From: Rhizobiaceae bacterium
GTDB taxonomy: Bacteria; Pseudomonadota; Alphaproteobacteria; Rhizobiales; Rhizobiaceae
Length of the DNA stretch: 64,000 nucleotides
NCBI GenBank assembly: GCA_017643025.1
Contig: JAEPOG010000003.1
Location: 592,465-656,464, forward strand
Reading direction: 5' to 3'
This document shows, piece by piece, positions 57,049 to 64,000 of the stretch (position 1 is the stretch's first letter; every line of letters begins with the position of its first letter). The position numbers were made by a program, and so were the translations under genes. A model generated the notes under the pieces. The model did not search any database. It was not told the DNA's origin and saw only the letters and a program-made list of their open reading frames with translations.

Positions 57049-57348
57049 ATGGACCAGAAAGTTGATAGTCGCGCCAACGCCGGCGAGGTGAATGTCACTC
57101 TCGCTGCGCCGCTTGCCGATCTCTTTCCGGGGGCACCGCGCCGTACCAGGGTCGTCGCCGGCGATGTCGACCACATGGTCGATGCCCTCGACGAAAAGTG
57201 GCCCGGCATGCGCGACCGCATCTGCGACACGCGGCCGGCGATCCGCAAGCACATGAACATCTTCGTCGAGGGCAAGCGCGCGACGCTGGAGACGCCACTC
57301 AGGCCCGGCACTGATGTCTATGTGCTGACGGCGATCTCAGGCGGCTGA
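57049..57348 (+). CDS. MoaD/ThiS family ubiquitin-like protein
   Basis: This 99-residue protein has a predicted beta-grasp fold (VNVTLAAPLADLFPG, MVDALDEKWPGMRDRI, HMNIFVEGKRATLETPL, GTDVYVLTAISGG) and ends in Gly98-Gly99, the tail that E1-like enzymes activate in MoaD, ThiS and ubiquitin-like carriers. No MoeB/ThiF-type gene or molybdopterin or thiamine gene is nearby. The close link to the propeller gene suggests that the two proteins act together; the role (sulfur carrier or protein tag) is unknown. Confidence 0.85.
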   Translation: MDQKVDSRANAGEVNVTLAAPLADLFPGAPRRTRVVAGDVDHMVDALDEKWPGMRDRICDTRPAIRKHMNIFVEGKRATLETPLRPGTDVYVLTAISGG

Positions 57349-57388
57349 GCGGCCGCTCCCTCTTGGTCAACCCTCCGGGACTACCTGC

Positions 57389-57922
57389 ATGGCGAAGTTT
57401 GTCTTCGGAATGAATATGTCGCTCGACGGCTATGTCGACCATGAGCATCTCGGACCGCCGGACGCAGCACTTTTCCGTCACTGGATAGAGCATGTGCGGG
57501 GACTGACGGGGAGTATCTACGGCCGGCGCATGTATGAGGCCATGCGCTATTGGGACGAAGATCGTGCGGAGTGGACGCCGGAACAGCACGAGTTTGCCGC
57601 CGCGTGGCGTCGGCAGCCGAAGTGGGTCGTGTCGCGCTCACTGAATTCAGTCGGCCCCAACGCCACCCTGATCAAGGACAATCTCGAGGGGGCGTTGCGA
57701 GACCTGAAAGCACGGCACGCTGGGGAGGTTACAATTTCAGGACCGGAACTAGCGCAAGCCGCAACCGACCTTGGCCTTGTCGACGAGTACCGGCTCTACT
57801 TCCATCCCGTCGTGCTGGGCGGCGGCAAACCGTTCTTTGCCGGTCCGAGGCCGCCGCTCAGGCTTGCGGCCAGTGACCTGATTGGTGAGCGTGTAATCAG
57901 ATTGACCTACGTTCCCGCCTGA
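57389..57922 (+). CDS. Dihydrofolate reductase-like (RibD C-terminal) family protein
   Basis: This 177-residue protein has the RibD_C/DHFR fold of the YyaP-YwjB type: FVFGMNMSLDGYVDHEH, YGRRMYEAMRYW, KWVVSRSLNSVGPNATLI and YFHPVVLGGGKPFFAG. Enzymes of this group may reduce pteridines or other substrates with NADPH, but most have no known function. It lies 40 bases after the MoaD-like gene and is convergent with scpA. Confidence 0.86.
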   Translation: MAKFVFGMNMSLDGYVDHEHLGPPDAALFRHWIEHVRGLTGSIYGRRMYEAMRYWDEDRAEWTPEQHEFAAAWRRQPKWVVSRSLNSVGPNATLIKDNLEGALRDLKARHAGEVTISGPELAQAATDLGLVDEYRLYFHPVVLGGGKPFFAGPRPPLRLAASDLIGERVIRLTYVPA

Positions 57923-57925
57923 CGA

Positions 57926-60067
57926 TCAGACGTTCCGCCGCTTACCTTCGAGCAGGTCGAGCACGGCACGCGCCGCGTCCAGCACGTTGGTGCCCGGACC
58001 GAACACGGCCGAAACGCCATTTTCCATCAGGAGATCGTAGTCCTGCCGGGGTACCACGCCGCCGACCACAACGATAATGTCTTCGGCGCCGCGCGACTTG
58101 AGTGCCTCGATCAGCTGCGGCGCCAGCGTCTTGTGTCCCGCCGCAAGCGACGACATGCCGACGACGTGAACCTTCTTCGCCACCGCCATCTCGGCGGCCT
58201 CGTCCGGCGTCTGGAATAGCGGCCCGGCCAGCACGTCGAAGCCGATGTCGCCGAATGCCGAGGCGATGATTTTTGCGCCGCGGTCGTGGCCGTCCTGCCC
58301 CAGCTTCGCCACCATGATCTTCGGCGTCTCGCCGGCCGCGGTGGCATGTGACCTGAAGCGCTCGACCAGCGTCTTGTATTCCGGTTCGTCTCGATAGGCC
58401 GGCCCGTAGACATCGTGCACGACTTCCGGCTCGGCGGCATGATCGCCGAAGGCCTTGCGCATGGCATCCGTGATCTCGCCGACGCTCGCCCGCGCCCGCG
58501 CGGCTTCGACGGCTGCGGCAAGCAGATTGCCTTCACCGGTACGCGCCACTTCAGCCAGCACGGCCAGGGTTTCTTCCACCTTCTTCGGATCGCGCTGGCG
58601 GCGAATCCGTTCCAGCCGCTTCACCTGAGCGTCGCGCACTGCCTTGTTGTCGATGGTGAGAATGTCGAATTTGTCTTCGGCATCGTTGCGATACTTGTTG
58701 ACGCCGACAATGACCTCGTCGCCGCGGTCGACCGCCGCCTGCTTGCGCGTCGCCGCCTCCTCGATCAGCCGCTTGGGATAACCGTCATTGACCGCCTTGG
58801 TCATGCCTCCCATGGCCTCGACCTCTTCCATCAGCGCCCACGCCTTTTCGGCAAGCTCGTTGGTGAGGCTCTCGACATAATAGGAGCCGGCCAGCGGATC
58901 GACGACCTTTGTCACGCCGGTCTCGTGGTTGAGGATGAGCTGCGTGTTGCGCGCAATGCGGGCCGAGAATTCGGTCGGCAGAGCGATAGCCTCGTCGAAG
59001 GAATTGGTGTGCAGCGACTGAGTGCCGCCAAGCACGGCGCTCATCGCTTCAAACGCAGTGCGCACGATGTTGTTGTAGGGGTCCTGCTCCTGCAGTGACA
59101 CGCCCGATGTCTGGCAGTGGGTGCGCAGCATGTATGAGGTTTCCTTCTTCGGCTTGAACTCCTCCATGATGCGCGACCAGAGAAGCCGCGCCGCGCGCAG
59201 CTTTGCGGCCTCCATGAAGAAGTTCATGCCGATGCAGAAGAAGAAGGATAACCGGCCTGCAAAGGCATCTACGTCGAGCCCGCGTGCGATGGCCGCGCGC
59301 ACATATTCGCGCCCGTCGGCCAGCGTGAAGGCAAGTTCCTGCACCAGCGTCGCGCCGGCCTCCTGCATGTGATAGCCGGAGATGGAAATGGAATTGAAAC
59401 GCGGCATATGCTCCGCCGTGTAGGCGATGATGTCCGACACGATCCGCATCGAAGGCTCGGGCGGATAAATGTAGGTGTTGCGGACCATGAACTCCTTCAG
59501 GATGTCGTTCTGGATGGTCCCGGAAAGTTCCGCCGTGTCGCAGCCCTGTTCCTGGCCGGCGACGATGAAGGACGCCAGCACCGGGATGACGGCACCGTTC
59601 ATTGTCATCGAGACCGACATCTCCTTGAGCGGAATGCCGTCGAACAGAATCTTCATGTCCTCGACGGAGTCGATCGCGACACCCGCCTTACCAACGTCGC
59701 CTTCCACGCGCGGATGGTCGCTGTCATAGCCGCGATGGGTGGCAAGATCGAAGGCAACCGACAGGCCCTTCTGGCCGCCGGCCAACGCCTTGCGGTAGAA
59801 GGCGTTGCTTTCTTCCGCCGTTGAGAAGCCTGCATACTGGCGTATCGTCCATGGCCGCCCGGCATACATGGTTGCGCGCGGGCCCCGCAGGAATGGCCTG
59901 ATACCGGGCAGCGTGCCGAGGTGGTCCATGCCTTCGATGTCGGTCTCGGTGTAGAGCGGCTTGACCGAAATGCCTTCGGGCGTTTCCCAGACAAGAGTGT
60001 CCGGGTCGCCCCTGATTTCCTTCTCCGCAAGAGTGCGCCAAGTATCGCGTTTCGCTTTGCCGTCCAT
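57926..60067 (-). CDS. scpA: Methylmalonyl-CoA mutase
   Basis: This 713-residue enzyme interconverts methylmalonyl-CoA and succinyl-CoA with adenosylcobalamin. The N-terminal barrel domain has [23 protein letters not shown] in adjoining blocks, [19 protein letters not shown] and [14 protein letters not shown]. The C-terminal B12-binding domain has the DxHxxG motif in [18 protein letters not shown] and [12 protein letters not shown]. The single-chain form of about 710 residues is typical of rhizobia and of E. coli ScpA. It may handle propionyl-CoA from odd-chain substrates; no propionyl-CoA carboxylase or epimerase genes are nearby. Confidence 0.95.
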   Translation of the reverse strand: MDGKAKRDTWRTLAEKEIRGDPDTLVWETPEGISVKPLYTETDIEGMDHLGTLPGIRPFLRGPRATMYAGRPWTIRQYAGFSTAEESNAFYRKALAGGQKGLSVAFDLATHRGYDSDHPRVEGDVGKAGVAIDSVEDMKILFDGIPLKEMSVSMTMNGAVIPVLASFIVAGQEQGCDTAELSGTIQNDILKEFMVRNTYIYPPEPSMRIVSDIIAYTAEHMPRFNSISISGYHMQEAGATLVQELAFTLADGREYVRAAIARGLDVDAFAGRLSFFFCIGMNFFMEAAKLRAARLLWSRIMEEFKPKKETSYMLRTHCQTSGVSLQEQDPYNNIVRTAFEAMSAVLGGTQSLHTNSFDEAIALPTEFSARIARNTQLILNHETGVTKVVDPLAGSYYVESLTNELAEKAWALMEEVEAMGGMTKAVNDGYPKRLIEEAATRKQAAVDRGDEVIVGVNKYRNDAEDKFDILTIDNKAVRDAQVKRLERIRRQRDPKKVEETLAVLAEVARTGEGNLLAAAVEAARARASVGEITDAMRKAFGDHAAEPEVVHDVYGPAYRDEPEYKTLVERFRSHATAAGETPKIMVAKLGQDGHDRGAKIIASAFGDIGFDVLAGPLFQTPDEAAEMAVAKKVHVVGMSSLAAGHKTLAPQLIEALKSRGAEDIIVVVGGVVPRQDYDLLMENGVSAVFGPGTNVLDAARAVLDLLEGKRRNV

Positions 60068-60227
60068 CGTCTATCCTGTTCATTCGGCGGGTTGCGCCCG
60101 CGCCACGGTCATATCACTCCCCATTCGAATTGAAACGCCGTTCGCACCGCACATTGGTCTTGCGCGTTCCGGTTGAACCCGCCAAAACGACCGCCGGCCG
60201 GACTGGGACCGGCCGGGGAGGAACCAC

Positions 60228-61235
60228 ATGCATCTGTCGCAGGTAAGGGCGGACGATGGTCGGCCAAGGGTTGTCGCGCGTGAGGGCGCCGACGCCTACG
60301 AGGTAATCGGCGCGATGAGCGTGTATGCGCTGGCGCTTGAGGCCGCGCGCAGCGGCCAGAAGCTCGTGGAACGCGTCAGCCAGCTTGGCCGCGGGGCAGC
60401 GATTGATCTCGCCAGCGCGTACCGCGAAGGCCGTGTTCTTGCACCGATTCACCACGACGATCCCGGTCACCTTCATCTGACGGGCACCGGGCTCACCCAT
60501 TTGGGTTCAGCGGCGACCCGGGATTCGATGCACCAGAAGAAGGCGAGCGAAGCGGAGGAGGCGGCTCTGACCGACTCCATGCGCATGTTCCGCATGGGCC
60601 TCGAAGGCGGCAGGCCCGCCGGTGACCTCCCGGGCGTCCAACCGGAATGGTTCTACAAGGGCAACGGCCACATGGTGGCGCCGCCTGGCGGCTCCCTGGA
60701 AATGCCGGCCTTCGCCGACGATGGCGGCGAGGAGCCGGAGATTGCGGGGATTTACGTTATCGGCGACGACGGTACGCCGCTCCGGGTTGGTTTCGCGCTT
60801 TCCAACGAGTTTTCGGACCATGTGATGGAGCGCGTGAACTATCTCTATCTCGCGCACTCGAAGCTGCGCCCTGCTTCGTTCGGGCCGGAAATCCTGGTCG
60901 GTGACTTGCCCTTGGATGTCCGTGGCATGTCGCGCATCAGGCGCGATGGCGATGTGATTTTCGAGAAGCCGTTTGTGTCGGGCGAGGAGAACATGTCGCA
61001 CACGATCGCCAATCTCGAACATCACCATTTCAAATACGGCTTCTTCCGCCAGCCCGGCGATGTCCACGTGCACATGTTCGGCACGGCGACCTTGTCATTT
61101 GCAGACGGAATCAGGACAAAGCCAGGCGACGAGTTCGAGATTGAGGCGCCTGCTTTTGGCTTGCCTCTGCGCAATACCCTGTCGGCCGGCACCTACCCGG
61201 CTCGCGACGCCCGGGTCTCGGTGACGGCCCTCTGA
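60228..61235 (+). CDS. AraD1/GguC-type FAH-fold dehydratase-like protein
   Basis: This 335-residue protein has a fumarylacetoacetase-type fold (EEPEIAGIYVIGDDGTPLRVGFALSNEFSDH in adjoining blocks, KLRPASFGPEILVGDLP, GEENMSHTIANLEHHHFKYGFF). These features match the AraD1/GguC family. Relatives dehydrate 2-keto-3-deoxy-L-arabonate or related sugar acids in oxidative pentose or hexose pathways. It sits beside an aldose dehydrogenase gene and a sugar-binding protein, which supports a sugar-acid role. Confidence 0.85.
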   Translation: MHLSQVRADDGRPRVVAREGADAYEVIGAMSVYALALEAARSGQKLVERVSQLGRGAAIDLASAYREGRVLAPIHHDDPGHLHLTGTGLTHLGSAATRDSMHQKKASEAEEAALTDSMRMFRMGLEGGRPAGDLPGVQPEWFYKGNGHMVAPPGGSLEMPAFADDGGEEPEIAGIYVIGDDGTPLRVGFALSNEFSDHVMERVNYLYLAHSKLRPASFGPEILVGDLPLDVRGMSRIRRDGDVIFEKPFVSGEENMSHTIANLEHHHFKYGFFRQPGDVHVHMFGTATLSFADGIRTKPGDEFEIEAPAFGLPLRNTLSAGTYPARDARVSVTAL

Positions 61236-61245
61236 ATTCGTCGCA

Positions 61246-62175
61246 TCAGAAGTTGAACGGTTCGACCTCGTACCGCCGGCCAAGCATGAAGGCATCGGCG
61301 ACATGCGTCAGCGGTCGCACATCGACGTCCGACGTGCGCTCGCGGATAAGCTCGGCGAAGCGGGCGTAGAGGCTGGGATACTCGCGGTTGGAACCGACTT
61401 CGACCGGCTCACCGTCGATCGAAAGGCGCGCGCCGCCATCGCTCAAAAGCAGGGTTCCCTCAGCGCAGACAATACGAATTTCCCAAATCTGGGTCCGCTC
61501 CTCGCGCCAGTCCAGAGCCGCCGACATTTCGATGCCAGTGGCGTCGACGAATTCGAGCTCCGCTGCGATTGGCGTGTCGCGGTTCGCGGGAAACGCGAGG
61601 TCGGCCTTGGTCAGGCGAAAAGGGCGCGGATGGATCTCCGTCAGAATAGACAGCGCGTTGATGCCAGGATCGAAGACGCCGAGACCGCCCGGCTCCCACA
61701 CCCAGTCCTGACCAGGGTGCCAGTGGCGCACGTCCTCCCTCCACACGACCTCGACGCGCGTGACCGACTTTCCATTCAGCCATTCTCGGGCGTGGGAGAC
61801 GCCGGCAGCATGGCGTGAATGCCAGCTTGCAAACAGGGTTAGATTGCGGTCGGAGGCCAACGCCGCCAGGGCGTGGACTTCGGCAACGGAGGCTCCGGGC
61901 GGCTTCTCGATCATCACATGGCGGCCTGCAAGCAGCGCGCGACGCGCGTCTGCGAAGCGAGCGTGCGGCGGCGTGCAAAGGGACACGCATGAAATTTCCG
62001 GCCGCGCTTCGAGCAGGCGCCCGAGGTTGGTGAATGCCTCGATGCCGTCGATCCGGCCGTTGCGGCTCGCGGTTGCCGCAAGCGAGAAGACGGCGGAGTC
62101 GGCTATGGCTGGAACGTGCTGGTCGCGGGCTATCTTGCCAATGCCGACCAGGGCGATGCGATGTCGTTCGTTCAT
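61246..62175 (-). CDS. Gfo/Idh/MocA aldose 1-dehydrogenase (L-arabinose/D-galactose type)
   Basis: This 309-residue protein has the N-terminal NAD(P)-binding motif IALVGIGKIARDQHVPAI, followed by VSLCTPPHARFADAR and the catalytic Lys in HVMIEKPPGASVAE. It matches the D-galactose/L-arabinose 1-dehydrogenase subgroup. Azospirillum L-arabinose 1-dehydrogenase is also a 309-residue Gfo/Idh/MocA protein. It oxidises an aldose to its lactone, the first step of a non-phosphorylative pathway that AraD1-type enzymes continue. It is divergent from the sugar-binding protein gene. Confidence 0.87.
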   Translation of the reverse strand: MNERHRIALVGIGKIARDQHVPAIADSAVFSLAATASRNGRIDGIEAFTNLGRLLEARPEISCVSLCTPPHARFADARRALLAGRHVMIEKPPGASVAEVHALAALASDRNLTLFASWHSRHAAGVSHAREWLNGKSVTRVEVVWREDVRHWHPGQDWVWEPGGLGVFDPGINALSILTEIHPRPFRLTKADLAFPANRDTPIAAELEFVDATGIEMSAALDWREERTQIWEIRIVCAEGTLLLSDGGARLSIDGEPVEVGSNREYPSLYARFAELIRERTSDVDVRPLTHVADAFMLGRRYEVEPFNF

Positions 62176-62647
62176 TCCCGGTGTGTTGTCGCGAAGGCGC
62201 GGCGCGCCCTTGGCTCCCCAGAGTGTCGTGGTCGGCGCCGGTCAGAGACATACCGCAATCAGCGCGCCGGGTAGCGAGCCGACAGGCATGCCGCCGGAAG
62301 GAGCCGCGGCTTCTTGACCGCCAGGGCAAGTGACCCAAGCAGTGTGCTAATAACTATGGTAATATTATTGAATTGGCAATGTGCGGGCGATAGGCAATGT
62401 GGCGACGCAGGGTCAGCGCCTCTGGCGCTCGCCCAATAGCGCGCCGGCTGCTCTGCAATGGGTTGGGCTTGGGCAACTGATCACAAATCGTTTGAATTTC
62501 GCCTGCGATTACTGTAAACCGATGCGAGAAAAGCTTTTCTCAGCCCGATCCTACGCAAGACCCATGAGCAATGCAACATTTAACGGGAATTGAGGAAAAG
62601 CTTTTCCCAGCATCGACGAAGTGCGAAGCTGTTTGAGGGAGGAACCT
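62176..62647. promoter_or_regulatory. Divergent control region with two palindromic operators and a promoter
   Basis: This 472-base gap holds no convincing gene. Near the sugar-binding protein start it has a promoter-like pair (TTGAAT at 62492-62497 and TGTAAA at 62513-62518, 15-base spacer). Just downstream is the perfect 16-base palindrome GAGAAAAGCTTTTCTC (62526-62541). A second palindrome, GGAAAAGCTTTTCC, lies at 62594-62607, centres 67 bases apart. Both look like LacI-family operators; the regulator gene is not in the window. An A+T-rich patch near 62345-62375 may serve the divergent gene. Confidence 0.7.
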
Positions 62648-63910
62648 ATGAGCTCGCGTATGTTGAAGACGACCCGCCGCACATTAGCGGCGCTGCTGAC
62701 GACTGCCGCCCTGTCCACATCGGCATGGGCGGAAGAACTGATTTTCTGGGAGCGTTCCGGCGCCAATGCCGGCATGGTCGAACGTCTCGTCGAAATGTGG
62801 AACGAGGCGGAGCCGGACCGTCAAATCAATCTCACATACATCCCGCATGCAGAGATGGTGGCGAAGCTGGCGCAGGCCATCGCCTCTGGCGACGTACCGG
62901 ACCTGATGGGCATGGACCTGATCTATACTCCGCAGTTCTCCAAGGCCGGGCAACTTGAGGACATTACCGACTATGTGAAGGATTGGCCGGAACTGAGGAC
63001 CGCCAGCCCGGGCCACATGACTGTCGCCACTTGGGAGGACCGCATCTACGGCGTCCCGCTCTACGCCGACGTTTCGGCTCTCTTCTACAACAAGGATTTG
63101 TTCGAGCAGGCGGGTCTGGATCCAAACAAGCCGCCGACGAGCCTCGCCGAACTGCGTGAATATGCCGACAAAATCACTGCACTGGGCGGCGATGTGAAGG
63201 GCTACTTCCTGCCCGGCTCCTGCGCCGGCTGCAACATCTTCACGGTCGGACCGCTGCTCTGGGCGTCGGGCATCAAGATCGAGGCTGTCGGCCCCGGCGA
63301 CGAGCCGCTGGTCGGCGACAATCTGAAGCCGGTTCTCGAATGGCTGCGCTCGATGGCGAAGTCAGGCAACGTCCACGAAGACGCACGCGCCGAGAACGGT
63401 GAGACCTTCGGCAAGCGTTTCGGCATCGGCAATCTCGGTATGATGGGGACCGGCAATTTCAACATCACGCTTGCCCGCGACGCCAATCCCGACATGGAAT
63501 TCGGCATCGGGCTGCTTCCGGGTCTCGAGCCAGGTTCCTACGCCTCGTTCATCGGCGGAGACCTCGTCGTCGTCCCCAGAGGCTCCAAGCGAACCCAGGA
63601 CGCGGTGGACTTCATGAAGTTCATCCTGTCGGACGAGGTGCAGGTCGAAGGTTATGCGCAGCTCCTCAATCTGACGACGCGCTCGGACATGACCGACAAC
63701 AAGTACTTCAATGCCGAGCCGCTGGTGCAGGATGTCGCCAGGGCGCTCGACGTCGGCCAGACCCCGTTCACGCTGACCTTCTTCGAGCAGATCAACTCGC
63801 CGCAGGGTCCCTGGCTGCAAATGCTGCAACGCGTCTACTATACCGACGATGACATCGACCAGATCATCGACGACGCGAAGGAGCAGATGAAGTCGATCGC
63901 GGCGCAGTAG
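62648..63910 (+). CDS. ABC transporter sugar-binding protein (family 1 extracellular solute-binding)
   Basis: This 420-residue periplasmic protein has a signal peptide (RTLAALLTTAALSTSAWAEE, cut near residue 28). It then shows the family 1 pattern: LIFWERSGANAGMVERLVEMWN, DLMGMDLIYTPQFSKAGQLED, YGVPLYADVSALFYNKDLFE, SYASFIGGDLVVVPRGSK and VDFMKFIL. It binds a sugar for an ABC importer whose permease genes would lie past the window. The start at ATG 62648 follows GGGAGGAA. Expression is probably repressed through the two upstream palindromes and induced by the sugar. Confidence 0.93.
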   Translation: MSSRMLKTTRRTLAALLTTAALSTSAWAEELIFWERSGANAGMVERLVEMWNEAEPDRQINLTYIPHAEMVAKLAQAIASGDVPDLMGMDLIYTPQFSKAGQLEDITDYVKDWPELRTASPGHMTVATWEDRIYGVPLYADVSALFYNKDLFEQAGLDPNKPPTSLAELREYADKITALGGDVKGYFLPGSCAGCNIFTVGPLLWASGIKIEAVGPGDEPLVGDNLKPVLEWLRSMAKSGNVHEDARAENGETFGKRFGIGNLGMMGTGNFNITLARDANPDMEFGIGLLPGLEPGSYASFIGGDLVVVPRGSKRTQDAVDFMKFILSDEVQVEGYAQLLNLTTRSDMTDNKYFNAEPLVQDVARALDVGQTPFTLTFFEQINSPQGPWLQMLQRVYYTDDDIDQIIDDAKEQMKSIAAQ

Positions 63911-63940
63911 GCAGGATCGCATCGTCCCAACAATGGGGTC

Positions 63941-63986
63941 GGGGGGGGCATTGGCCCCCCCCCCACCCGGGCCCGGTGGGGGGGGG
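63941..63986. repeat. G and C homopolymer runs at the window end
   Basis: Runs of 8 G (63941-63948), 10 C (63955-63964) and 9 G (63978-63986) with a G/C palindromic centre occur between the sugar-binding protein stop and the end. The G and C runs could fold on each other. Composition and length are unlike anything else in the window, so an assembly or sequencing artefact at a contig end is likely. Confidence 0.6.
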
Positions 63987-64000
63987 AAGCAACAACAAAA

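Overview
The window looks like a chromosomal segment of an alphaproteobacterium of the order Hyphomicrobiales (Rhizobiales), most like the Mesorhizobium/Aminobacter/Nitratireductor group. This rests on the high GC content, on rhizobial gene order (TIGR01459 HAD phosphatase - ribF - ileS; DUF4170 - waaA - lpxK - DUF2093 - mutL) and on the protein families present. No phage, insertion sequence, CRISPR array, tRNA or rRNA gene was seen. Assignments come from motifs and remembered family features; no database search was run.

Region by region. 1-5.2 kb (minus strand): two tandem TadG-like von Willebrand proteins (the first cut by the window edge), separated by a clear intrinsic terminator, and a degenerate EAL protein with a TipF-like layout. 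5.3-19.6 kb: mostly housekeeping genes (HAD phosphatase, ribF, ileS, a lipoprotein, tadA, an RluB-type pseudouridine synthase, rsmD, a catalytic/non-catalytic M16 peptidase pair, a patatin, pmbA and an inositol-phosphatase-family gene). 19.6-25 kb: the DUF4170-waaA-lpxK-DUF2093-mutL block. Here LpxK, and to a lesser degree WaaA, depart from otherwise near-invariant motifs. 25-32.9 kb: a GGDEF-EAL protein, glutaryl-CoA dehydrogenase, a 2-oxoglutarate oxygenase, the threonine catabolic pair kbl/tdh with a flavin-binding-type protein between them, and an HPP membrane protein.

32.9-42.7 kb is an aromatic-catabolism island. A MarR regulator is divergent from a tightly packed operon hmgA - fumarylacetoacetase - MBL protein - small membrane protein - FAD monooxygenase - DUF2783. 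The last two fit a 3-hydroxyphenylacetate 6-hydroxylase (MhaA/MhaB type) feeding homogentisate. The convergent hppD with its divergent Lrp regulator feeds the same intermediate from tyrosine. A TRAP transporter without a binding protein follows. 42.7-47 kb is a BigR-type sulfide-detoxification operon (two YeeE/YedE proteins, persulfide-dioxygenase-like MBL, DUF442 sulfurtransferase, SulP permease) with both divergent promoters inside one palindromic operator. 47-55.9 kb matches the pimFABCD dicarboxylate degradation operon, preceded by pcaD and a MarR gene. 56-60 kb holds a BNR-propeller protein paired with a MoaD/ThiS-like protein ending in Gly-Gly, a DHFR-family protein and methylmalonyl-CoA mutase. 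60.2-63.9 kb is a sugar module (AraD1-type protein, Gfo/Idh/MocA aldose dehydrogenase, ABC sugar-binding protein) with two strong palindromic operators. The last ~60 bases are G/C homopolymer runs that look like a contig-end artefact.

Four of the nine convergent gene pairs end in the same four bases, CTAG, so that both stop codons overlap. The most unusual leads are the motif-degenerate LpxK/WaaA pair, the propeller/MoaD-like pair, and the uncharacterised MBL and membrane-protein partners in the homogentisate operon.
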